This document shows, one piece after another, positions 41,710-50,909 of a stretch of DNA of 64,000 nucleotides. Numbering within the stretch: position 1 is the stretch's first letter; the number at the start of each line of letters is the position of its first letter. Both the position numbers and the translations under genes were made by a program. A model generated the notes under the pieces. The model searched no databases, was not told the origin of the DNA, and saw only the letters and a list, made by a program, of their open reading frames with translations. Origin of the DNA: Roseibium album. GTDB lineage: Bacteria > Pseudomonadota > Alphaproteobacteria > Rhizobiales > Stappiaceae. The stretch spans positions 62,001 through 126,000 of the forward strand of contig CXTY01000039.1 of assembly GCA_001404055.1 (NCBI GenBank), in the 5' to 3' direction.

Positions 41710-42480
41710 ATGGATCTTGTCTCTGCTGTCCTGCCAGATCCGATCAACACTGCGTCGAGCCTGCTGTTGATTGTCGCCAGTTTCTTTACCTCAGCCCTCA
41801 CGGCCGCCGTTGGACTTGGCGGTGGTGTCGCCCTGATTGCCGTAATGGCAACCTTGATGCCGGCAAGCGCTCTCGTTCCTGTCCATGGCGCTGTCCAGAT
41901 CGGCTCAAATGGTGGGCGCGCTTTGGTTCAGCTGCGGCATGTCGACTGGCTGATTGCCGTGTGGTTTGCCACCGGCGCCGTTTTTGGCGCTGCGATTGGC
42001 GGCGCCATTGCCATTGAATTGCCAGCCGCCGTGTTGAAAGCCGGAATTGGCGTGTTCGTCCTCTGGGTGATCTGGGGAAAGCGGCCGAAATTCGGCAGGG
42101 CTCCAAAACGAGCGATGGGCGCCGCCGGTTTCGCCTCCACGTTTCTGTCCATGTTCTTCGGCGCTGCGGGTCCTATCGGTGGTGCGGTTTTGTCCACCCT
42201 TGGCCTGACGCGCCACGAGTTTGTTGCCAATCAGGCCGTCACCGCTCTGACCATGCACATTTTCAAGATCATCGCCTTTGGCGCACTCGGCTTTGCCTTT
42301 GCCCCTTGGGCAGGCCTGATCGTGCTTATGATTGCCAGCGGTTTTCTGGGAACGCTAGCCGGAAGTCGGCTTCTTGGAAAAATGAATGAAAAATCATTCA
42401 AGACCGGCTTCAAATGGGTGATGACCGCGCTTGCACTCAATCTTTTCTGGCAGGCGATCAGTACCTGGTCCGGTGCATGA
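41710..42480 (+). CDS. TauE/SafE family permease
   Basis: A 256-residue integral membrane protein with about eight helices arranged as two repeats, the pattern of TSUP (TauE/SafE) exporters of sulfite, sulfoacetate or other anions. Features are the first repeat FFTSALTAAVGLGGGVALIAVMATLMPASALVPVHGAVQIGSN, and the second FLSMFFGAAGPIGGAVLSTLGLTRHEFVANQAV read over about 135-175. The substrate is unknown. ATG 41710 starts 4 nt after the AlbA_2 protein stop. Confidence 0.88.
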   Translation: MDLVSAVLPDPINTASSLLLIVASFFTSALTAAVGLGGGVALIAVMATLMPASALVPVHGAVQIGSNGGRALVQLRHVDWLIAVWFATGAVFGAAIGGAIAIELPAAVLKAGIGVFVLWVIWGKRPKFGRAPKRAMGAAGFASTFLSMFFGAAGPIGGAVLSTLGLTRHEFVANQAVTALTMHIFKIIAFGALGFAFAPWAGLIVLMIASGFLGTLAGSRLLGKMNEKSFKTGFKWVMTALALNLFWQAISTWSGA

Positions 42481-42686
42481 AGGCATTCGCGCCAGATTGT
42501 CATCTCGGTTGATTCAGAGCAAAGATCCGTGATCCAGAAATGCTTCAAAGGGAAGCAGCAAGCCGGTTCTTGACCTTTACGTGTGGCTTGGTTGAGTTCT
42601 TCGCAACTGGCGCCGCCTTGAAAGACCCGGCTTGACGCGGTAACTCAGCGCAATCAGTTTTTCATTTTATGCGGGATGGAGCGTTC

Positions 42687-43799
42687 ATGGCCTCTCAAAA
42701 TCTTCTGCTTTTGCCGGGTGACGGCATCGGCCCGGAAATCATGACGGAAGTCAAAAAGGTTATTTCCTGGTTCAACGACAAGGGCGGCATGTCCTTTGAA
42801 ACCAGTGACGGCCTTGTTGGCGGCGCGGCTTATGATGCGCACGGCCAGTCGATTTCCGAAGAAGACATGGCCAAGGCCATGGCAGCGGACGCCGTCATCT
42901 TTGGTGCTGTTGGTGGTCCGAAGTGGGACGATGTTCCTTATGAAGTCCGTCCGGAAGCTGGCCTCTTGCGCCTGCGCAAGGACATGCAGCTTTTTGCAAA
43001 CCTGCGTCCAGCCATCTGTTATCCGGCACTGGCCGATGCTTCGTCCCTCAAGAAGGACGTCATTGAAGGCCTCGATATCCTGATCGTGCGCGAACTGACC
43101 GGCGGCGTCTATTTCGGCGAACCGAAAGAGATCACCGATCTCGGCAATGGCCAGAAGCGCGGTGTAGATACCCAAGTTTACGATACCTACGAAATCGAGC
43201 GTATTTCCAAGGTGGCGTTTGAATTGGCCCGCACGCGGGACAACAGCGTCACTTCCATGGAAAAACGGAATGTGATGAAGTCCGGCGTTCTGTGGAACGA
43301 AGTCGTGACCCAGACCCACAAGAACGGCTTTGAAGACGTCAAACTGGACCACATGCTGGCTGACGCCGGTGGCATGCAGCTGGTCCGCTGGCCGAAACAG
43401 TTCGACGTCATCGTCACCGACAACCTCTTCGGCGACATGCTCTCCGACGTCGCCGCGATGCTGACCGGATCTCTGGGGATGCTACCGTCCGCCTCCCTCG
43501 GCGCACCGGATGAAGCAACCGGAAAACGCAAGGCGCTCTATGAGCCGGTCCACGGTTCTGCGCCGGACATCGCCGGTACCGGGGCTGCCAACCCGATCGC
43601 GATGATTGCCAGCTTCGGCATGGCGCTGCGCTATTCCTTCGAGGAAGTCGAAGCCGCTGACAAGCTGGACAAGGCCGTTGCCAATGCTCTCGACAAGGGC
43701 TTGCGGACCAAGGACATTGCAGCTGAAGGAGAAGCAACCGTGACCACCTCTGAAATGGGTGATGCGATTGTTGCAGAACTGGACGCTCTCAGCGCCTGA
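42687..43799 (+). CDS. leuB: 3-isopropylmalate dehydrogenase
   Basis: A 370-residue NAD-dependent decarboxylating dehydrogenase of leucine synthesis. Motifs: LLPGDGIGPEIMTEV, VGGPKWDDVPYEVRPEAGLLRLRKDMQLFANLRPA (substrate Arg cluster), RELTGGVYFGEPKE and the Mg/NAD site VTDNLFGDMLSDVAAMLTGSLGMLPSASLG (about 240-269), then HGSAPDIAGTGAANPIA. ATG 42687 follows GGAG and is preferred to ATG 42669. It is monocistronic with a strong terminator; the upstream 206 nt have an 8-bp long-range inverted repeat (42559/42627) but no recognisable leader peptide. Confidence 0.96.
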   Translation: MASQNLLLLPGDGIGPEIMTEVKKVISWFNDKGGMSFETSDGLVGGAAYDAHGQSISEEDMAKAMAADAVIFGAVGGPKWDDVPYEVRPEAGLLRLRKDMQLFANLRPAICYPALADASSLKKDVIEGLDILIVRELTGGVYFGEPKEITDLGNGQKRGVDTQVYDTYEIERISKVAFELARTRDNSVTSMEKRNVMKSGVLWNEVVTQTHKNGFEDVKLDHMLADAGGMQLVRWPKQFDVIVTDNLFGDMLSDVAAMLTGSLGMLPSASLGAPDEATGKRKALYEPVHGSAPDIAGTGAANPIAMIASFGMALRYSFEEVEAADKLDKAVANALDKGLRTKDIAAEGEATVTTSEMGDAIVAELDALSA

Positions 43800-43822
43800 C
43801 CCAAATCACCAATTGCACATAT

Positions 43823-43855
43823 TGCCGCCAGCGAGTATCTCGTTGGCGGCATTTT
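43823..43855 (+). terminator. Rho-independent terminator after leuB
   Basis: TGCCGCCA (43823-43830) pairs with TGGCGGCA (43844-43851), with an inner CGAG/CTCG stem and a TAT loop, followed by TTTTC. It lies 24 nt after the leuB stop. Confidence 0.88.
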
Positions 43856-43879
43856 CATTTCTGGACTGAAGTAGATCAA

Positions 43880-44299
43880 ATGATCGAAGACAAACTTGGC
43901 CCCTTTCTTGGCACCTGGATCCTCGACACAGAGGAGAGCGACTTTGAACAGGGCGACATACCCAAAAGCGCTACGATGAAAATCGAAGACAATTTCGGCA
44001 TGGCGATTTTTGCCATGAACCAGGTTGCCGCCGATGGCGAGGTTACCAACGACAGGTTCGAAGCTCTCCCGGACGGACCAGAGGTCAAACTCGGCAAAAG
44101 CGGGTTGGTTGATGCCATGCGCCTGGTTTTCCAGGGCGACAAAAACCTGATCTCGGAAGCGCGTCGCGGCGGATTGACGATCATGAAAGCTGACCGGGAA
44201 TTGTCAGACGATGGCCAGACCCTGACCGTGACCCAAACCGTTCATTTGGTTGATGTGGCAAGTTTCAAAAACATCTCCGTTTACCGCAAGGCGCAGTAA
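43880..44299 (+). CDS. Unknown small protein, possibly lipocalin-like
   Basis: A 139-residue soluble protein with no family that I can name. It begins LGPFLGTWILDTEESDFEQGD, which recalls lipocalin/FABP-like or DUF domains measuring residual activity (a short N-terminal GTW motif), followed by alternating beta strands such as LTVTQTVHLVDVASFKNISVYRK. No signal peptide. It lies 24 nt after the leuB terminator and 12 nt before the VOC protein gene, so the two may be cotranscribed. Confidence 0.7.
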   Translation: MIEDKLGPFLGTWILDTEESDFEQGDIPKSATMKIEDNFGMAIFAMNQVAADGEVTNDRFEALPDGPEVKLGKSGLVDAMRLVFQGDKNLISEARRGGLTIMKADRELSDDGQTLTVTQTVHLVDVASFKNISVYRKAQ

Positions 44300-44311
44300 G
44301 GCCTCCCGCAA

Positions 44312-44701
44312 ATGAAGCAGAGTATCGGAGCTGTCGCCCTGGTCGTTCCGGACTACGACGAGGCGATTGCGTTCTATACGCAGAAGCTCGGTTTCGAACT
44401 CATTGGTGACACCAGGCTGTCAGACACGAAACGCTGGGTTCTGGTCGCACCAAAAGGGAGCACGGAGACGCGGCTACTTCTTGCCAAGGCAGATGGCAAA
44501 GAACAGCAGGCTGCGATTGGCAATCAGACCGGCGGCCGCGTTTTCCTGTTTCTCAATACCGATGATTTCGACCGGGACCACAAGACCATGCTTGCAGCAG
44601 GGGTAACCTTTCTGGAAAAACCGCGCACGGAAGCCTACGGAAAGGTCGCAGTCTTCAAGGATCCGTTTGGCAATCAGTGGGACCTGATCGAGCATTTTTG
44701 A
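44312..44701 (+). CDS. VOC superfamily (glyoxalase/bleomycin resistance type) protein
   Basis: A 129-residue single VOC module. The beginning IGAVALVVPDYDEAIAFYTQKLGFELIGDTRL is the usual betaalphabeta start, and DPFGNQWDLIEHF ends it with a Glu in the metal position. Metal ligands are not obvious at the first position (Ala/Val in VALVV), so binding or resistance rather than lyase activity is possible. It starts 12 nt after the preceding gene. The substrate is unknown. Confidence 0.85.
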   Translation: MKQSIGAVALVVPDYDEAIAFYTQKLGFELIGDTRLSDTKRWVLVAPKGSTETRLLLAKADGKEQQAAIGNQTGGRVFLFLNTDDFDRDHKTMLAAGVTFLEKPRTEAYGKVAVFKDPFGNQWDLIEHF

Positions 44702-44752
44702 TCGAAATCCGGCTATCAATGATCCCTGCCAAAACCTTGTTCAAAGCATCTA

Positions 44753-45640
44753 TCACTTGCGCTTTACCAACAGCAACACCAGCCCAAGCGTAACGATACC
44801 GACGCCGATCCACTCCAGTGAATCCGGCACCTCACCAAGCACTGGAATGGCCAGAAGCGCAGCCGACGCAGGTACTGCTGCGGAAAATCCGGCTGTCGCA
44901 GTTGGGCCGAGATGCGTTGCGGCCAATGCGAACAGGATCACGGCAATAAACCCGGGCCCAAGTCCCTGGTAAAGAGCCTGAAACACCACGGTTGAAATGT
45001 TTGCATCGGCAAGACCGGAGGGCAGGAAGAGCAGCCAGATCGGCACGAAGATGAGGGCGTTGGGTACATTTACCAGCGCCAGCGCCTGCCGAGGTGTAAT
45101 GTTCCAATAGCGGACACCGAAGATGTAGACGGACAGAATTGCTGAAGCAGTCAGAAACAGAGCTATGCCGGCGACCACATTCTTCTGCTCACCATAAAAT
45201 CCTGCACTGCCCAAAAGAAGGGCTCCCACAACAATCACCACCAGTCCAAGCGATTGAATTTTTGCGGGAAAAATTCCTGAATAAAGGGCTACCAGGATCA
45301 CCGTAAAGATCGGAAGTGCACCGTTTGCAAAAACCCCGGCGTAGGCTGCGGAAGTCTCACTCAGACCGAAATACATCAAGACTGAATAGAGGGCCCCTGG
45401 GCCACAAATTGACATGAGAAGAATTGCCTTCAAGGGCAAGTCGCGCGGCCACCACCGATAGGCAAATGGCAACGTCATGCATCCGGCAACCAGAAACCTG
45501 AGGCCGGTCATGTCAGCTGGCGTGAGACTGGTTTTGACACCGGCGCGCGAGAAAACAATAAAGCCCGACCAGATGAAAAGAACGCCTATAGCGCAAATAA
45601 CCCCGAGCTTACGGTTCTGGACCGCTGAAACTTGTCTCAT
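44753..45640 (-). CDS. EamA/DMT family transporter
   Basis: A 295-residue ten-helix protein of the drug/metabolite transporter superfamily. Visible are VICAIGVLFIWSGFIVFSRAGVK (helix 1), a second helix with MTGLRFLVAGCMTLPFAY, and the second EamA repeat ending AAVPASAALLAIPVLGEVPDSLEWIGVGIVTLGLVLLLVK with the characteristic PVLGE. The substrate is unknown. The gene is divergent from the MBL-fold gene over a 271-nt spacer in which nothing else was seen. Confidence 0.9.
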   Translation of the reverse strand: MRQVSAVQNRKLGVICAIGVLFIWSGFIVFSRAGVKTSLTPADMTGLRFLVAGCMTLPFAYRWWPRDLPLKAILLMSICGPGALYSVLMYFGLSETSAAYAGVFANGALPIFTVILVALYSGIFPAKIQSLGLVVIVVGALLLGSAGFYGEQKNVVAGIALFLTASAILSVYIFGVRYWNITPRQALALVNVPNALIFVPIWLLFLPSGLADANISTVVFQALYQGLGPGFIAVILFALAATHLGPTATAGFSAAVPASAALLAIPVLGEVPDSLEWIGVGIVTLGLVLLLVKRK

Positions 45641-45911
45641 ACGTTGAGCAGCACCCTTCTGACGTGTTGCGGAAAATGAAGCTGACTGAAAACGACGACC
45701 TCAGCTGCCCAGCCGTTGGCAGATATCCAATATCGTGGTCTGTTCCCCACTTCAATGCGACGTTCTGCGTGCGCAGGACCAATCCGAACAACTCCCACTG
45801 CTCCTGCTTAAGCGAAAATAAACTTATTGTTGCATTCAAGTGACTTTGCTACCTTTCCAGTGCGCTGTTTGCTAGCGGCTGGCTTGGACTGAAAAACGGG
45901 GGCTGAGAGAA

Positions 45912-47444
45912 ATGAATATTGGCGATGCGTATTTTGTTTCCTATCCCTTTGCAGTTCAGTGGAAAAAGCGCGGGCAAAATAACGAAACCAAGGGCAAGAA
46001 AGCGATAAACCAGCTGCTGTGGGGCGACTGGGCAAGAATCGAAGACATCCAGGGAAACTGGGTTCAAATCCGCTCACGCCGCAGAAGTGGATGGGTACGC
46101 AAGGAAAACCTGCAGGAAAACCGGATTCTGGAAGTAAATTTCGTAGACGTTGCCCAGGGCGATGGCGCGCACATACAAACCCCTGATGATAAAGCACTCG
46201 TTGTTGATGCCGGCCAGGAGGACAACCTCTATCGTTTTCTGCGCTGGCGCTTTGGAAAATTCAGAAGCCCCTTCAAATTTGAAGCTGCCGTGATCACGCA
46301 CCCGGACAAGGATCACTACTATGGTTTCACGCATCTGTTCGAGCATGAAAACGTGCAGTTCGGATCGGTGTTTCACAATGGGATCGTGGAACAGAAGGTT
46401 GGTGGCAAAAACTCGCTTGGAAAAGAAGAAAGGCCGGTCGGTGTCAGGCGCAAACACCTGACCGGCTTCGTGAGAGATCGTGAAGACCTCAAAAAGATCA
46501 CCAACTCAAACGCCCGTACAGGCGGTCGGTTTTTCCCAAAGATGATGAAAACCGCCGAAACCTCAGGAAGAGTGGATGACATCTCTGCGGTCTTTGCCAG
46601 CATGGATCTGGCATCACCGGCATTTCTTCCAGGATTTTCCCCCGATGATCAACGCGGCATGACCATCAAACTTCTAGGTCCGTTGCCGACGAAATTGCCC
46701 AACGGAAAACTGGGATTGCCAACATTCGGCAGTACGGGAAAAACCAAGAACGGCCACTCTGTTGTTTTGCAGATCGAGATTGGTGAAGTCAGCATTCAAC
46801 TGGGCGGCGACCTGAATGAGCCGTCTCAGGATTACCTGCTGGAAAAATATACAGGGCTCTCCTACCCGCCCCACAGCGCCGAGGAGGAAGAGGAAATGGT
46901 GTCGGTCGCTCGACAGTATTTCCAGGCCGATGTGACCAAGGCCTGTCATCATGGCAGCCTCGATATCTCAACCACATTCCTGCAAGCGGTCAATCCGTTG
47001 GCCACCGTGGTCTCCAGTGGCGACAACGAGCCACATGCGCACCCGCAACCAGCGACACTCGGCCTTGTGGGAAAATACGGCCGGGGCAGCGCACCCCTCA
47101 TTTTCAGTACCGAACTTGCCAGATCTTCAGACGACACAATCAAAAATCCGGCGGTTGTGAGAAAAGAATTGCGCAAGACCCTTCAGGAAAACGAGGCAGT
47201 GCTCGCAGATATCACCGCGACAGCGGCAAAAAAGAAAAAAGCGCAGGAAAACATCGACAAGGCGCTTCGCGTTATTGAAAGAAGCGTCGCCAACTACGGC
47301 ATGATCAATTTGCGGACCGATGGTGTGAACATCCTGATGGCACAACGTCTTGAACGGGATCGGTCGAAGTCCAAACGCTGGGACATTCATCTGCTCGAGC
47401 CTGACCAAAATGGCCGATTACGCTATAAGAAGAAACGTCACTAA
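45912..47444 (+). CDS. Standalone ComEC-like metallo-beta-lactamase-fold hydrolase with N-terminal SH3-like domain
   Basis: A 510-residue soluble protein. The N-terminal about 65 residues (GDWARIEDIQGNWVQIRSRRRSGWVRKENL) look like a bacterial SH3 domain. The MBL fold follows: NFVDVAQGDGAHIQTPDDKALVVDAG, the metal site THPDKDHYYGF (about 135-145), GGDLNEPSQDYLL (about 297-309) and KACHHGSLDIS (about 342-352). This is the order of the C-terminal domain of ComEC/Rec2 but without membrane helices. A charged coiled region (about 415-455) precedes the end. It has no signal peptide, so is cytoplasmic. Possibly a nuclease or phosphodiesterase; the biological role is unknown. Likely monocistronic. Confidence 0.82.
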   Translation: MNIGDAYFVSYPFAVQWKKRGQNNETKGKKAINQLLWGDWARIEDIQGNWVQIRSRRRSGWVRKENLQENRILEVNFVDVAQGDGAHIQTPDDKALVVDAGQEDNLYRFLRWRFGKFRSPFKFEAAVITHPDKDHYYGFTHLFEHENVQFGSVFHNGIVEQKVGGKNSLGKEERPVGVRRKHLTGFVRDREDLKKITNSNARTGGRFFPKMMKTAETSGRVDDISAVFASMDLASPAFLPGFSPDDQRGMTIKLLGPLPTKLPNGKLGLPTFGSTGKTKNGHSVVLQIEIGEVSIQLGGDLNEPSQDYLLEKYTGLSYPPHSAEEEEEMVSVARQYFQADVTKACHHGSLDISTTFLQAVNPLATVVSSGDNEPHAHPQPATLGLVGKYGRGSAPLIFSTELARSSDDTIKNPAVVRKELRKTLQENEAVLADITATAAKKKKAQENIDKALRVIERSVANYGMINLRTDGVNILMAQRLERDRSKSKRWDIHLLEPDQNGRLRYKKKRH

Positions 47445-47541
47445 CCCCATTGAAACAACAATTTGCGAATAGACGCCGTCCGGTTTGACGACAGGTTTCA
47501 AGTCCGGTGTTCATGGGCGTCGGTGGCACAGACAGTCGCTT

Positions 47542-47991
47542 TTATCCCGCTTCTTCTTTTTGCATCGACGCGATTGCTCTGCGCATGAAATCCAGGAACT
47601 GGCTTGTCTCCTCCTCTGTAAAACCGGCAAGTGCCGCCTTGTTCTGAGACCTTGCCGCGGCGACTGCCTCTGTCTGAAGCGCCTTTGTTTTGTCAGTCAG
47701 GAAAATCTGCTGAACCCGGCCATCTTCCGCCGAAGCCCGGCGATGAATAAGCCCATCCCGTTCCATACGTGCCAGCGTATTGGCCAGTGTCGCCTGTTCA
47801 ATATCTAATGCTTGAACCAGCTCTTTCTGGGTCTGGCCTTCTTTTGACCACAGCGCCAATAGAGCTGGAAACTGGCCTGTAGCCAGTCCAAGCGGCTTGA
47901 TGCGGCGATGCAGGCCCACTGCGAAAAGGCGGGCCATGTGATTGGCGAGATAACCGGCGGACGAATCTTTTTTGAAGGTCATGCCTTGCAT
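47542..47991 (-). CDS. MarR family transcriptional regulator
   Basis: A 149-residue winged-helix regulator. Features: LHRRIKPLGLATGQFPALLALWSKEGQTQKELVQALDIEQATLANTLARMERDGLIHRR (about 28-87) with the recognition helix and the wing SAEDGRVQQIFLTDKTKAL. A flanking helical dimer region is present. ATG 47991 lacks a good ribosome site; in-frame ATG 47982 is an alternative. A palindrome lies 7 nt upstream of the first start, suggesting autoregulation, and related sites occur before the ABM/cytochrome b561 pair. The gene faces the patatin gene divergently. Confidence 0.9.
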   Translation of the reverse strand: MQGMTFKKDSSAGYLANHMARLFAVGLHRRIKPLGLATGQFPALLALWSKEGQTQKELVQALDIEQATLANTLARMERDGLIHRRASAEDGRVQQIFLTDKTKALQTEAVAAARSQNKAALAGFTEEETSQFLDFMRRAIASMQKEEAG

Positions 47992-47997
47992 ATACGA

Positions 47998-48015
47998 TAT
48001 ATAGCTAGCGATATA
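47998..48015. promoter_or_regulatory. Probable MarR operator
   Basis: An 18-bp palindrome with one mismatch, TATAT-A-GCTAGC-G-ATATA, lies 7 nt upstream of the marR start. Its core ATAGC-TA-GCGAT (48001-48012) matches the two ATAGC-like dyads at 50918 and 50939. Confidence 0.65.
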
Positions 48016-48215
48016 AATACGTTTGGTTTTTCGCCCAATCGCGCGTAAGGCACCTGTCCAAATACGATGACGAAAGCTCGGATCTTGCCGCCCGCCCCTG
48101 CGTCATACAATCGCTGTTTAACTGGAATATCGTTAAATGGGCAGAATTTCCTGACAGGGCTTGATACTGTTTAACACCAAACAGGGCATGACCGGGCAGC
48201 AAGGGGTGACACACA

Positions 48216-49295
48216 TTGGCGAAGCGGAAACGCGTAAAAGTCGACATCGCTCTCCAGGGCGGAGGATCACATGGCGCATTTACGTGGGGCGTGCTTGACC
48301 GGCTGCTTGATGAAGACTGGTTGCAAATCGAAGGTGTTTCGGGAACCAGCGCCGGATCCATGAACGCGATTGCCCTGACACAAGGGTTATGCGAGGGCGG
48401 GCCAGCACTGGCGAAAGCCCTGATGGAAAAATACTGGAATGCGGTCAGCGATTCTTCCCGATACAGCCCGATCCGTCGAAGCCTTGTGGACAAGCTCATG
48501 GGGCGCTGGACGCTGGACTACTCCCCCTCATACTTCGCTTCGCAGATGTTCGGTCGCGTTATGTCGCCCTATCAATTCAATCCGATGGACATTAATCCGC
48601 TCCGTGAAATCGTCGCGGACAGCTATGATTTTGATGTCATCAACCATCCCGAAGCACCTCGGCTGTTTCTTTGCGCAACCAATGTCAGGACCGGGCGCCC
48701 CAAGATATTCCGTCAGCCCGATATTACATGTGATGCGGTCATGGCTTCAGCCTGCCTGCCAACGCTTTTCAAGGCAGTCGAGATCGACGGTGAGGCTTAT
48801 TGGGATGGCGGCTATATGGGCAACCCGCCACTTTTTCCGCTGATCGACGAAACTGAAGCGCGCGATATCATTCTGGTGCAGATCAATCCATTCGAGCGGC
48901 CCGGGATTCCGACGACACCGGCTGAAATCGAGAACCGGTTGAATGAGATCACCTTCAACGGAAGCCTGATCAAGGAACTGCGCTCAGTTGGCTTTCTTTG
49001 GGAAGTCATCCATCACGAAGGACTGGACCGTGCGGCATACCGGGATGCCCATCTGCATATGATCGGTTCAGAAAGCGAACTTGCCAGCTACGGCGCTTCC
49101 AGCAAACTCAATGCCGAAAGAGTTTTTCTTGAGCAACTCTTCGAGCTGGGAAAACAAACGGCTGAGGACTGGCTCGCTGAAAATGGCGACAAAGTCGGCA
49201 AGGAAACCACCTGGCGTCCGCGCGCGTTGCTCGAGGAAAGTCTCAAACCCGCCCACCTTGAGCCCGGCACCGATAGGAACATAGATAGATCATGA
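48216..49295 (+). CDS. Patatin-like phospholipase
   Basis: A 359-residue cytoplasmic lipid acyl hydrolase. The oxyanion loop is GGGSHGAF (about 15-22), the nucleophile motif GTSAG holds the Ser (about 43-47), and the dyad Asp lies in DGGYMGNPPLFPLI (about 197-210). Start is TTG 48216, 8 nt after an AAGGGG ribosome site; no ATG serves better. Its stop overlaps the start of a GntP permease (ATGA). In rhizobia a patatin and GntP permease often accompany 3-hydroxybutyrate dehydrogenase; that gene is not in this window, so a polyester or hydroxybutyrate role is only suggested. Confidence 0.9.
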   Translation: MAKRKRVKVDIALQGGGSHGAFTWGVLDRLLDEDWLQIEGVSGTSAGSMNAIALTQGLCEGGPALAKALMEKYWNAVSDSSRYSPIRRSLVDKLMGRWTLDYSPSYFASQMFGRVMSPYQFNPMDINPLREIVADSYDFDVINHPEAPRLFLCATNVRTGRPKIFRQPDITCDAVMASACLPTLFKAVEIDGEAYWDGGYMGNPPLFPLIDETEARDIILVQINPFERPGIPTTPAEIENRLNEITFNGSLIKELRSVGFLWEVIHHEGLDRAAYRDAHLHMIGSESELASYGASSKLNAERVFLEQLFELGKQTAEDWLAENGDKVGKETTWRPRALLEESLKPAHLEPGTDRNIDRS

Positions 49296-50743
49296 TCGAG
49301 TTGATCGGCATTTTGCTGCCCCTTGGCCTCCTGATGTTCTTTGCATTTCGGGGCGTCACCCTGCTCCTGCTTGCACCGGTCATGGCCGTTCTTGCGGTCG
49401 TGCTGTCCGGCGGATTGTCACCTCTGGCTGCCTTCACCCAGATTTTCATGATCAACACGGCGGATTTCATTCTTGCCTTTTTTCCGCTGTTCTTCCTCGG
49501 TGCCATTTTCGGTAAGCTGATGGATGACAGCGGATCGGCTGAATCCATCGCCCGCTGGGTGATCGGCAAGCTGGGAACCGGCAATGCAATGATTGCGGTT
49601 GTGATCTGTTGTGCCGTTCTGACCTACGGTGGTGTATCGCTTTTTGTGGTTGCCTTCGCCATCTACCCGATAGCTGCGGCGCTCTTCCGCGATGCTGCGG
49701 TTCCCAAGCGCTTCATACCAGGCGCGATTGCCCTTGGCGCCTTTACATTCACGATGTCTGCGCTACCCGGAACACCTGCCATTCAGAACGCAATCCCGAT
49801 GCCCTATTTCGGCACGACCGCGTTTGCCGCCCCGGGACTTGGGATCATTGCGGCGATGATCATGTTCGGGCTTGGCATGCTGTGGCTCAATCGGCGTGCA
49901 GCAACTGCGAAAGCTGGCGGTGAAGGATATGGCATTCACGAAGACGACTTGCCGGAACCTGATACGGTCATGAGAGCGCAGGCCCAGAACGAAGGTTTCG
50001 ACGTTATCGAGATTGAACCGACGGAACACGTGCAGGATCCTCCCTCCTTCTTGTTGGCGATTGCACCCATCGTGATTGTTGTTCTCGTAAACTTCCTGTT
50101 CGTCGAGTTTGTTGTCCCCAGTCTGGATACTGCCTACCTGTCAGAACCAATTTTCGGATCAACCTCGATTGAAGCGGTGCGCGGTGTCTGGGCCATTGTT
50201 GTTGCCCTGACGGCCTCCATCCTGTTCCTGATCCTGACTAGTCTTCGTCGTTTCCCCGATCTCCGGGAAACATTGAACAAGGGTGCAGATGCTGCGGTCT
50301 TGCCGATTTTCAACACCGCCAGCCTTGTTGGCTTCGGCGGTGTCATTGCTGCTCTTCCTGCCTTTTCCAAAGTGACCGAGGGCCTGTTGGCGGTGAGCGA
50401 TGGCAATCCTTTGGTGTCGGTTGCCCTGTCAGTAACGACGTTGTCCGCGCTAACGGGTTCCGCTTCCGGCGGGATGAGCATCGCGCTCGACGCACTAGGC
50501 AGTACATTCGTCGCACTTGCCAATTCGACGGGAACCTCACTTGAAGCCATGCACCGGATAACATCCGTCGCCTCCGGCGCGCTTGATGCGTTGCCACACA
50601 ATGGCGCCGTCATCACTGTTCTCGGGATTGCAAAACTGACGCACAAGGACAGTTACTTCGATATTTTTGTGACAGCTGTCGTCGTGCCATTCGTTGCGCT
50701 TGTCGCTATCATTGTTCTGGCAAGTTTTTTCGGCGGTTTCTAA
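49292..50743 (+). CDS. GntP family permease
   Basis: A 483-residue integral membrane protein with about 12 helices, of the gluconate/hydroxybutyrate permease superfamily. It has IELIGILLPLGLLMFFAFRGVTLLLLAPV at the N-terminus, FFLGAIFGKLMDDSGSAESIARWV (about 68-91), LTYGGVSLFVVAFAIYPIA, GSASGGMSIALDALGSTFVAL and DALPHNGAVITVLGIAKLTHKDSY (about 429-452). It starts in the patatin stop (ATGA) and is coupled to it. The likely substrate is a small carboxylate such as 3-hydroxybutyrate, by association. Confidence 0.88.
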   Translation: MIELIGILLPLGLLMFFAFRGVTLLLLAPVMAVLAVVLSGGLSPLAAFTQIFMINTADFILAFFPLFFLGAIFGKLMDDSGSAESIARWVIGKLGTGNAMIAVVICCAVLTYGGVSLFVVAFAIYPIAAALFRDAAVPKRFIPGAIALGAFTFTMSALPGTPAIQNAIPMPYFGTTAFAAPGLGIIAAMIMFGLGMLWLNRRAATAKAGGEGYGIHEDDLPEPDTVMRAQAQNEGFDVIEIEPTEHVQDPPSFLLAIAPIVIVVLVNFLFVEFVVPSLDTAYLSEPIFGSTSIEAVRGVWAIVVALTASILFLILTSLRRFPDLRETLNKGADAAVLPIFNTASLVGFGGVIAALPAFSKVTEGLLAVSDGNPLVSVALSVTTLSALTGSASGGMSIALDALGSTFVALANSTGTSLEAMHRITSVASGALDALPHNGAVITVLGIAKLTHKDSYFDIFVTAVVVPFVALVAIIVLASFFGGF

Positions 50744-50909
50744 CTCCCGTCTCTAGCACACCAACTTCCTCAGAGATTTAACCCGCCGAATTCTGACCGG
50801 GGTATTTCGCCTCGGCTCGATGAAGTGACACCCCTCCACCAGTTAGCCGTGCACACGTAATCGGCGGTTTGTCAGTAGAGAAACTTTTTCTCCGGTCACA
50901 CCTTGTATT

